Shown piece by piece: positions 1 through 4,728 of a stretch of DNA of 5,659 nucleotides (the stretch's first letter is position 1; every line of letters begins with the position of its first letter). The notes below the pieces were generated by a model. That model had not been told where the DNA came from. It did no database searches and saw only the letters and a list, made by a program, of their open reading frames with translations. The DNA lies in NCBI GenBank assembly GCA_964516635.1, contig CAZEZY010000142.1, positions 1-5,659 of the forward strand, in the 5' to 3' direction. The stretch comes from CAZEZY01 sp964516635 (GTDB lineage Bacteria; Pseudomonadota; Gammaproteobacteria; Burkholderiales; Burkholderiaceae_C). The translations under genes and the position numbers were made by a program.

Positions 1-294
1 GTTGTAGCCGCCCACCATGGTGCCCAGCAACTCCGTGGCCTTGGCTTTGGAAATCAGGCCCACTTTGATATCGCCATGCGCCACAGCGGCCAGGAAACTG
101 GCCTTGACCTTGGCGGCGTCGTCCACGCCTGGTGGTACGCGGTGGGTCAGCAGATCCATCAGGAACGCTTCCTCGCCAGCTGGCGGGTTCTTGATGAGTT
201 CGATCAGCTCGGCCACCTGCCGGGCATCCAGCGGCAGAGGAGGAATGCCGAGCGCGGCGCGTTCGGCGGCATGTTCACGGTAAGCTTGCAACAT
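1..294 (-). CDS. acnB: Aconitate hydratase B, N-terminal part (cut by window edge)
   Basis: AcnB is the cytoplasmic [4Fe-4S] enzyme that interconverts citrate and isocitrate through cis-aconitate in the TCA cycle. Only the first 98 residues are present; the frame is still open at base 1, and the cluster-binding cysteines and active site lie outside. What is visible matches the alpha-helical HEAT-like N-terminal domain that distinguishes AcnB from AcnA: an opening MLQAYREHAAERAALGIPPL, then NPPAGEE, LLTHRVPPGVDDAAKVKASF and KATELLGTMVGGYN. These correspond block by block to the E. coli AcnB N-terminus as I remember it. Two adjacent ATG codons (297 and 294) could start it. I chose 294 because GGAG at 301-304 then has 6 nt spacing (only 3 nt for 297) and because the E. 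coli protein begins M-L-E-E-Y. It is the last visible gene of the mdh operon, 28 nt after the preceding stop, with no terminator between. Family identity is secure. Confidence 0.96.
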   Translation of the reverse strand, partial: MLQAYREHAAERAALGIPPLPLDARQVAELIELIKNPPAGEEAFLMDLLTHRVPPGVDDAAKVKASFLAAVAHGDIKVGLISKAKATELLGTMVGGYN

Positions 295-322
295 CATGGG
301 CTCCAGAAAAAAAGTTGATCAA

Positions 323-826
323 TCACCTTGACGGGCTCTGGGCCACGTCAAGCAAAGAGGGTGCCGGGTTCAGTTTCATGGCTTCAGCCGCCGCTTGCTG
401 AACGGCATTGGTACACGCATCGGCAAGACGGCGCCCCTGGCGCTGGCTCATCAGCATGGACTTGTGGGTCAGCTGTATCCATACCGCACCCTGGGCCCGG
501 TCTTCCAGACGCACCGCACCGGTGGTGGTTTCCACCGGCCGCATCCGGTAACGCTGCCCCCCCATCGTCAGGTGGAAATAACCGGGGGCGTCGGCCACCG
601 GATCAATCTGTACCGACTTGCCCAGCTCACAGGCCTTGAAACCGACATACACCTTCGCAGCGGTGGCCTGCTCCTGGTCGGAAAGCGGGCCATCGGCCGG
701 GGCAGGCGCCTGAACCGTGATGACCTGGCGGGATGCAGGCTGAGCATGGACCCAGAGTGGCAGAGACAGCATGGCCATCAGCACGCCATGGGCCATGGCT
801 CGAAAGGGGCGAAATCCGTACGGCAT
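323..826 (-). CDS. Predicted exported small protein of unknown function
   Basis: I do not recognise this 167-residue protein as a named family. Its N-terminus looks like a Sec signal peptide: Arg residues at 6 and 9, a hydrophobic stretch at about 11-26 (AHGVLMAMLSLPLW), and a cleavage-type site VHA|QP after residue 28. The mature part (about 139 residues) starts with a Pro/Ala-rich linker, then a compact segment with only two cysteines, C66 (FKACELG) and C138 (ADACTNA), which could form a disulfide in the periplasm. There is no lipobox and no second membrane segment. The start is ATG 826, because AGGAG (833-837) is 6 nt upstream; an in-frame TTG at 832 would leave no room for that site. It begins 2 nt after the lyase stop and ends 28 nt before acnB, so it is surely co-transcribed with TCA enzymes. 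A periplasmic role in carboxylate sensing or uptake is speculation. That the gene is real is well supported; its function is unknown. Confidence 0.85.
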   Translation of the reverse strand: MPYGFRPFRAMAHGVLMAMLSLPLWVHAQPASRQVITVQAPAPADGPLSDQEQATAAKVYVGFKACELGKSVQIDPVADAPGYFHLTMGGQRYRMRPVETTTGAVRLEDRAQGAVWIQLTHKSMLMSQRQGRRLADACTNAVQQAAAEAMKLNPAPSLLDVAQSPSR

Positions 827-828
827 GT

Positions 829-1836
829 TCAACTCCTGCGGGCTTCGCCCGGCTCAAAGAATGGAAGAACCTCGGCTGGCAAGGCAACACCGGTCTGGTA
901 AGCCCTTTCCAGCACCTGCCAAAAATAACGGTAACTGGCCCTGTCGTGCAAGTACCCCTGATGCGATATCGGCGCCCAATCGGCCCTTTGCGCCGCCAGA
1001 ACGATCTCGACAGCTCGTTCGACTTCGGTTCTGGCAGGCGAAAAGGCTTCCAGAATCGGTTCAATCTGGTCAGGATGAATGCTCCACATCCGGGTGTAGC
1101 CAAGTTCGCTGGCGGCAAGCCTGGCGGCGCGACCCAGGGCTTCCGGGTCTCTGAACTCGGTCACCACACAATGCGATGGCACCTTGCCCCACGCATGGCA
1201 GGCGCTGGCAATGTCCATCTTGGCCCGGAGCACCAGCGGATGGCTGAACTGCCCCTCCACCCCCATTCCATGGGATGGAATGGCACCGCCATGAGCCGAC
1301 ACGAAATCCATCAGCCCGAAACTGAGCGACTGAACCCGGGGATGGGCAGCCATGTCAAAAACCCGATGTACCGCCAGCGGGGACTCCACCAGCACATGCA
1401 ACGGAAGGGTCAGTCCCCCCGCCGCATCCACAGCCGACACGGCGCGGACCACGTCTTCTACGGACTCGACCTTGGGCACCATCAGGTAAGCCAGCCTGTG
1501 GCCCACCTTCCCGACGATGGTGGACACATCCACATCGAAGGCAGGGTGATCGACCGGGTGCACACGCACGCCGACACGCTGCTTGGGCCCAGGTAGGTGA
1601 GGCAAACCGGACACCAGTTCGCTGACCAGAGCGGCGTGCTCTGCCTCGCCACCCACGGGCGCGCCATCCTCGCAATCCAGCGTCACATCGAACACGCAGG
1701 CGCCCAGGCGCTCCAGGTATTCGGCCTGCAACGCCAGGCTCTTGCGCATGCGTGTTTCCACACCGCTGTAGTGGTCACAGACCGGCAGTTTCACCGCACC
1801 GGCCTGTGTGCCCAGCAACACGTCGCGAGGATGCAT
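829..1836 (-). CDS. HpcH/HpaI aldolase / CitE-like acyl-CoA lyase family protein
   Basis: This 335-residue protein belongs to the HpcH/HpaI (CitE-like) family of Mg2+-dependent TIM-barrel enzymes, which cleave or form C-C bonds in citryl-CoA, malyl-CoA, citramalyl-CoA and related compounds. Motifs in order are: CDHYSGVETRMRKSLALQAE (20-39); DVTLDCEDGAP (50-60), the equivalent of the usual LDLEDAV; VRVHP with R91, the expected CoA-ester-contacting Arg; LVESP with E151 and GLMDF with D177 (26 apart), the expected metal ligands; and WSIHPDQIEPILEAFSP (251-267), the family's typical IHP.Q signature near the C-terminus. The start at ATG 1836 has a weak site, GGAAAG at 1843-1848, 6 nt away. It lies 18 nt after the mdh stop and 2 nt before the next gene, inside an mdh-acnB operon, so a C4/C5 dicarboxylate-CoA substrate such as malyl- or citramalyl-CoA is plausible. 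No citrate lyase alpha or gamma subunit gene is visible, which argues against classical CitE. Family assignment is strong; substrate is inferred. Confidence 0.9.
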   Translation of the reverse strand: MHPRDVLLGTQAGAVKLPVCDHYSGVETRMRKSLALQAEYLERLGACVFDVTLDCEDGAPVGGEAEHAALVSELVSGLPHLPGPKQRVGVRVHPVDHPAFDVDVSTIVGKVGHRLAYLMVPKVESVEDVVRAVSAVDAAGGLTLPLHVLVESPLAVHRVFDMAAHPRVQSLSFGLMDFVSAHGGAIPSHGMGVEGQFSHPLVLRAKMDIASACHAWGKVPSHCVVTEFRDPEALGRAARLAASELGYTRMWSIHPDQIEPILEAFSPARTEVERAVEIVLAAQRADWAPISHQGYLHDRASYRYFWQVLERAYQTGVALPAEVLPFFEPGEARRS

Positions 1837-1854
1837 GCGCGGCTTTCCGAACGT

Positions 1855-2841
1855 TTACAGCAGGTGCTTGACGCCGTCCTGCTCGCCCTGAAGCTCGGCC
1901 AGGGTCTTGTTGATGCATTCCTGGCTGAACGCGTCGATCGGCAGGCCTTCGACGATCTGGTATTGCCCACCTTCGCAGGTCACGGGATAACCGAACATGA
2001 CATCTTTGGGAATGCCGTACTCGCCGTTGGAAGGCACGCCCATGGTGACCCACTTGCCGTTGGTGCCCAGGGCCCAGTCGCGCATGTGATCGATCGCGGC
2101 GTTGGCAGCCGAAGCGGCCGACGACAGTCCGCGGGCGGCGATGATGGCGGCGCCACGCTTGCCGACGGTGGGCAGAAACACGTCACGGTTCCATTCGTGG
2201 TCGTTGATGGCGTCCTTGACAGACTTACCGTTCACGGTGGCAAAGCGGTAGTCTGCGTACATGGTGGGCGAGTGGTTGCCCCAGACAGCCAGTTTCTCGA
2301 TGTCCCCCACGGCAATGCCCATCTTGGCGGCGATCTGGCTGGCGGCACGGTTGTGGTCCAGACGCAGCATGGCGGTGAAGTTCTTGGCTGGCAGATCAGG
2401 GGCCGACTTCATGGCGATGTAGGCGTTGGTGTTGGCCGGGTTGCCCACCACCAGCACCCGCACGTTGCGGGATGCGACTGCGTTCAGCGCCTTGCCCTGA
2501 GCGGTGAAGATCTGGGCGTTGGCAGCCAGCAGATCGGCACGCTCCATGCCTGGACCGCGGGGACGGGCACCCACCAGGAGTGCGTAGTCGGTGTCCTTGA
2601 AAGCGGTCATGGGGTCGGAATGGGCTTCAATACCCGCCAGCAGCGGGAAGGCACAGTCTTCCAGTTCCATGATCACGCCCTTGAGTGCGTTCTGGGCCTT
2701 TTCATCGGGAATTTCCAGCAGTTGCAGAATGACAGGCTGGTCCTTGCCCAGCATTTCGCCGGAAGCAATGCGGAACAGCAGGGCGTAACCAATCTGACCT
2801 GCGGCACCGGTAACGGCCACGCGAACGGGCTTCTTGCTCAT
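1855..2841 (-). CDS. mdh: NAD-dependent malate dehydrogenase
   Basis: Malate dehydrogenase oxidises (S)-malate to oxaloacetate with NAD+, the last step of the TCA cycle, in the cytoplasm. The 328-residue length is normal for the cytosolic-type MDH found in Burkholderiales and Thermus. Visible landmarks are: the Rossmann glycine motif TGAAGQIG (11-18); E43 in LLEIP at the end of beta-2, the acidic residue expected for NAD over NADP; the mobile-loop GARPRGPGMER (91-101) with substrate arginines; VGNPANTN (132-139); LDHNRA (161-166) with D162 and R165; and WGNHSPT (187-193) with catalytic H190. Nothing is missing or broken. The start at ATG 2841 is supported by GGAG at 2849-2852 with 7 nt spacing. 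It is the first gene of the leftward operon, with a credible promoter at 2885-2914 and an operator-like element just upstream of it, and it diverges from the GntR regulator gene. Confidence 0.98.
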   Translation of the reverse strand: MSKKPVRVAVTGAAGQIGYALLFRIASGEMLGKDQPVILQLLEIPDEKAQNALKGVIMELEDCAFPLLAGIEAHSDPMTAFKDTDYALLVGARPRGPGMERADLLAANAQIFTAQGKALNAVASRNVRVLVVGNPANTNAYIAMKSAPDLPAKNFTAMLRLDHNRAASQIAAKMGIAVGDIEKLAVWGNHSPTMYADYRFATVNGKSVKDAINDHEWNRDVFLPTVGKRGAAIIAARGLSSAASAANAAIDHMRDWALGTNGKWVTMGVPSNGEYGIPKDVMFGYPVTCEGGQYQIVEGLPIDAFSQECINKTLAELQGEQDGVKHLL

Positions 2842-2884
2842 GAAAACACTCCAGTAGGAACGGGTTGAGGAAAAAATCCCATCA

Positions 2885-2914
2885 AGTGTACTCTGGTAAA
2901 CCCTGAAACGTCAA
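2885..2914 (-). promoter_or_regulatory. Predicted sigma70 promoter of the mdh operon
   Basis: Read on the minus strand, TTGACG (2914-2909, 5 of 6 to the consensus -35) is followed after 18 bp by TACACT (2890-2885, 4 of 6 to the -10). This places the transcript start near 2878 and gives a leader of roughly 37 nt that carries the mdh ribosome binding site. It is the best hexamer pair in the divergent region for this direction. The heptamer repeats at 2918-2938 begin 4 bp upstream of the -35, where a regulator could contact or block polymerase. Pattern-based prediction only. Confidence 0.6.
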
Positions 2915-2915
2915 T

Positions 2916-2943
2916 TTGTCTTATGTCTTATATAAGATATGAT
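2916..2943 (+). promoter_or_regulatory. Predicted promoter of the GntR regulator gene
   Basis: TTGTCT (2916-2921, 4 of 6 to -35) and TATGAT (2938-2943, 5 of 6 to -10) are separated by 16 bp. Transcription would start near 2949-2950, only about 6 nt before the preferred ATG at 2956, so the message would be nearly leaderless; this fits the lack of any purine-rich ribosome binding site there. The spacer is almost entirely filled by the palindrome at 2926-2937, as expected for a repressed, autoregulated promoter. Prediction from hexamers only. Confidence 0.45.
2918..2940. promoter_or_regulatory. Operator-like element: triple GTCTTAT heptamer with palindrome
   Basis: GTCTTAT occurs twice head to tail (2918-2924 and 2925-2931) and is followed at once by ATAAGAT (2932-2938), its inverse except for the last base. 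The core TCTTATATAAGA (2926-2937) is a perfect 12-bp palindrome, and symmetry extends to 2923-2940 with one mismatched pair. Dyads with an AT-rich centre are typical of GntR/HutC regulator sites, and the regulator gene is adjacent, so autoregulation plus control of mdh is the natural inference. I see no second copy of the heptamer anywhere else in the window. Confidence 0.65.
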
Positions 2944-2955
2944 TCACCAACCACC

Positions 2956-3756
2956 ATGAACCCATTCGCCCCGCCCGATCTTCAGCCCTCCCACCCGAAT
3001 TCCAACGAGGGGCCCGGGTTCAGTTTGCCCACACCCGCATTCAGCCCGCTGTATCAGCAGATCAAGAACCTGATCCTGCAAAGTCTGCAGAATGGCGAGT
3101 GGAAGCCGGGCGACCTGATCCCCAGCGAACTCGAGTTGGCGGCACGTTACCGCGTCAGCCAGGGCACGGTCCGAAAAGCGATTGACGAACTGGCGGCCGA
3201 GAACCTGCTGGTGCGTCGACAGGGAAAAGGCACGTTTGTCGCCACCCATGCAGAAGAGCACATACAGTACCGATTCCTCCGACTGCACCCCGATCTGGGC
3301 ACCCTGGACAGCGAAGGCCCCGCAGCCCGAGAAATCCTGTCCTGCAGGCGCACCAGGGCACCGGCTGAAATCACCACGCCCCTGGGTCTTCGCGGGGGTG
3401 ATGCCTTGATCCAGGTCAGTCGCGTGCTGTCCTTTCATGGCGTTCCCACGATTCTGGAAGACCTGTGGCTCCCGGGCGGTGCATTCAAGGGACTCACCCT
3501 GGACACCCTGGCTCAGCATCAGGGCCCCATGTATGCCTTGTTCGAATCCCAGTTTGGCATCAGGATGGTGCGCGCCCAGGAAAAGATCAAGGCCGTCAGT
3601 GCCGATGAAACGGCAGCCGCCCTGCTTCATGTCACCGCAGGCAGCCCCTTGCTCAGCGTCGAACGCGTCGCGTACACCTACAACGACGTCCCGATGGAGT
3701 TCCGTCGCGGTCTTTACCGGACCGATCGCCACCACTACCGCAACGAACTCAGCTGA
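2956..3756 (+). CDS. GntR family (HutC type) transcriptional regulator with UTRA domain
   Basis: A 266-residue cytoplasmic DNA-binding regulator. After a Pro-rich, probably disordered N-terminal tail (1-28), residues about 31-95 form the GntR winged helix: SPLYQQIKNLILQSL, then GEWKPGDLIPSELELAARY, the recognition region VSQGTVRKAIDELAAENLLVRR, and the wing QGKGTFV. Residues about 115-258 match the UTRA ligand-binding fold of the HutC subfamily, with the LIQVSRVLSFHGVPTILEDLWLP segment and the closing SVERVAYTYNDVPMEFRRGLYRTDRHHY. UTRA domains typically bind small metabolites; the position between mdh and sdh genes suggests a TCA-linked organic acid, but the ligand is not readable from sequence. 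I chose ATG 2956. An in-frame ATG at 2923 would add 11 residues, but it lies inside the palindrome and upstream of the predicted transcript start. Neither has a clear ribosome binding site. Likely a repressor of itself, possibly also acting on mdh and sdh. Confidence 0.92.
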   Translation: MNPFAPPDLQPSHPNSNEGPGFSLPTPAFSPLYQQIKNLILQSLQNGEWKPGDLIPSELELAARYRVSQGTVRKAIDELAAENLLVRRQGKGTFVATHAEEHIQYRFLRLHPDLGTLDSEGPAAREILSCRRTRAPAEITTPLGLRGGDALIQVSRVLSFHGVPTILEDLWLPGGAFKGLTLDTLAQHQGPMYALFESQFGIRMVRAQEKIKAVSADETAAALLHVTAGSPLLSVERVAYTYNDVPMEFRRGLYRTDRHHYRNELS

Positions 3757-3775
3757 TACACCAGAAAAGAGCCCA

Positions 3776-3812
3776 AACATTCCTGAACAACGCAGTCGTG
3801 AATGTTGCGTTG
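3776..3812. repeat. Two interlocked 7-bp inverted repeats upstream of sdhC
   Basis: AACATTC (3776-3782) pairs perfectly with GAATGTT (3800-3806), and CAACGCA (3788-3794) pairs perfectly with TGCGTTG (3806-3812). The arms alternate, so only one of the two RNA hairpins could form readily at a time. They end just upstream of the candidate -10 at 3816-3821, which makes a DNA-level operator or a regulator/activator site as likely as an RNA element. Neither stem is followed by a T run, so they are not intrinsic terminators. Confidence 0.45.
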
Positions 3813-3825
3813 CCCTAGAATGCGA

Positions 3826-3847
3826 CAGGTTTTCGTCAGGGTTTTCC
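3826..3847 (+). repeat. Imperfect tandem repeat in the sdhC leader
   Basis: CAGGTTTTC (3826-3834) recurs as CAGGGTTTTCC (3837-3847), with one inserted G and an 11-bp offset between copies, close to one helical turn. It lies just downstream of the candidate -10, around the expected transcript start of sdh. It could be half of a protein-binding site or simply chance; support is only the visible repetition. Confidence 0.3.
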
Positions 3848-3902
3848 TGCACATTTCCACGCCGGTCATCTATCCGTCATTCGTTCACACAAGGCTTTTC
3901 CC

Positions 3903-4334
3903 ATGACAGAACTGAGCAAAAAGCGGCCTGAGTTCCGCAATATCAACGCGTTCCGGGATCTGACCACCTACCGCCTGCCGGCGGCAGGCTGGGTATCGAT
4001 CCTCCACCGGGTCAGTGGCGCGATGATGTTCCTGCTGATGCCCTTCATCATCTGGATGTTCGATACCTCTCTGTCTTCGGAAATTTCGTTCGACACGTTC
4101 ACCTCGGCATTCAGCGCCGGCATCGGTTTTGTTCCCGGCTGGTTCATCAAGCTGGTGGTGCTGGCTCTCATCTGGGGCTATCTGCACCATTTCATTGCTG
4201 GTGTTCGCCACCTCTACATGGACGCCACCCACAGCGTGACCAAAGAATTCGGAAAATCTTCCGCCATGGTCACGCTGGTGCTGGGCATTGGCCTCACCCT
4301 GGTCCTTGGCGCCAAGCTGTTTGGCCTGTACTGA
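3903..4334 (+). CDS. sdhC: Succinate dehydrogenase cytochrome b556 subunit
   Basis: SdhC is one of the two small inner-membrane anchors of succinate dehydrogenase (complex II), helping to bind haem b and ubiquinone. The 143-residue protein shows the two family signatures: RLPAAGWVSILHRVSG (24-39), where S32 and R36 align with the E. coli quinone-site residues S27 and R31, and HHFIAGVRHLYMD (95-107), where H96 aligns with the E. coli haem ligand H84. Three membrane helices are apparent at about 30-53, 79-100 and 120-141, with a charged cytoplasmic N-terminus. Length is slightly above E. coli SdhC (about 129), mostly from the longer N-terminus and the inter-helix loop around 55-78. It is the first sdh gene, 146 nt after gntR and 25 nt before sdhD, so the sdhC-D-A order is standard. 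The start at ATG 3903 is fixed by the N-terminal match and AAGG at 3891-3894. Confidence 0.97.
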   Translation: MTELSKKRPEFRNINAFRDLTTYRLPAAGWVSILHRVSGAMMFLLMPFIIWMFDTSLSSEISFDTFTSAFSAGIGFVPGWFIKLVVLALIWGYLHHFIAGVRHLYMDATHSVTKEFGKSSAMVTLVLGIGLTLVLGAKLFGLY

Positions 4335-4359
4335 CCGAATCACCCTCCAGGAGTTCCCC

Positions 4360-4725
4360 ATGGCTGTCAACTACGGTTCCAAGCGCGTCGTCACCGGCGC
4401 CCATTACGGCATGCGCGACTGGCTGATGCAGCGCATCACCGCAGGCCTCATGGCCCTGTTCACCATCGTGCTGCTGGCTCAGGTCATTTTCACCAGCGGG
4501 CCTATCGGTTACGAGACCTGGGCTGGCATTTTTGCCGCCCAGTGGATGAAATTTCTCACCTTCGCGGTCATCATTGCCCTGATGTGGCACGCCTTTGTGG
4601 GTGTGCGCGACATCTGGATGGATTACGTCAAACCCGTGGGCCTGCGCCTGGCTCTGCATGTGTTCACCATCGTCTGGCTGGTTGGCTGCGCCGGCTGGGC
4701 CTTTCAAGTCCTCTGGAGGCTCTGA
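4360..4725 (+). CDS. sdhD: Succinate dehydrogenase membrane anchor subunit
   Basis: SdhD is the second membrane anchor of complex II. The 121-residue protein has three hydrophobic helices at about 24-46, 56-81 and 94-117. The diagnostic segment WHAFVGVRDIWMDYVKPVGLRL (76-97) carries H77, matching the E. coli haem ligand H71, and D88-Y89, matching D82-Y83 at the ubiquinone site; the His-to-Tyr distance of 12 residues is the same in both. The N-terminal RVVTGAHYGMRDWLMQRITA (9-28) corresponds to the usual SdhD opening with the W..QR.TA motif. The start at ATG 4360 is preceded by AGGAG (4349-4353) at the ideal 6 nt; an upstream in-frame ATG at 4288 lies within sdhC and is discarded. It follows sdhC by 25 nt and precedes sdhA by 3 nt, implying translation linked within one sdh message. 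No anomalies. Confidence 0.97.
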   Translation: MAVNYGSKRVVTGAHYGMRDWLMQRITAGLMALFTIVLLAQVIFTSGPIGYETWAGIFAAQWMKFLTFAVIIALMWHAFVGVRDIWMDYVKPVGLRLALHVFTIVWLVGCAGWAFQVLWRL

Positions 4726-4728
4726 TTC

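Larger units (their letters stand above)
3757..3902 (+). promoter_or_regulatory. sdh leader/promoter region with weak -10 candidate
   Basis: This 146-bp gap between gntR and sdhC contains no gene that I can support. The best -10 candidate is TAGAAT at 3816-3821 (5 of 6), but the bases 15-18 bp upstream (for example CAGTCG at 3793-3798) are a poor -35, so an activator may be needed, or sdh may be read partly from the gntR promoter. I see no hairpin followed by a T tract, so no intrinsic terminator after gntR. AAGG at 3891-3894 is the modest ribosome binding site of sdhC, 8 nt from its ATG. The heptamer seen upstream of mdh is absent here. Confidence 0.35.

Noticed and set aside
733..1596. A 287-codon open frame on the plus strand opposite the lyase gene
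   Set aside because: Antisense shadow of a well-supported HpcH/HpaI family gene; no domain motif or ribosome binding site supports it.
1597..2868. A 423-codon open frame on the plus strand across mdh and the start of the lyase gene
   Set aside because: It is antisense to mdh and the lyase, both with intact catalytic motifs. Its His/Gly/Val-rich composition is what reverse reading of GC-rich codons produces, and it shows no family motif.
2923..2955. Start of the GntR protein at ATG 2923
   Set aside because: This ATG lies inside the operator-like palindrome and upstream of the predicted transcript start, and it has no ribosome binding site. ATG 2956 is preferred, though not proven.
3776..3812. 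Intrinsic terminator of gntR, or an H-type RNA pseudoknot
   Set aside because: Neither stem is followed by a T tract, so it is not an intrinsic terminator. A pseudoknot with both stems formed would leave no linker between the two 3' strands, which is sterically doubtful.
2944..3852. A 302-codon open frame on the minus strand opposite gntR
   Set aside because: The plus-strand frame encodes a clear winged-helix plus UTRA protein. The antisense frame has no recognisable domain and runs into the intergenic control region.
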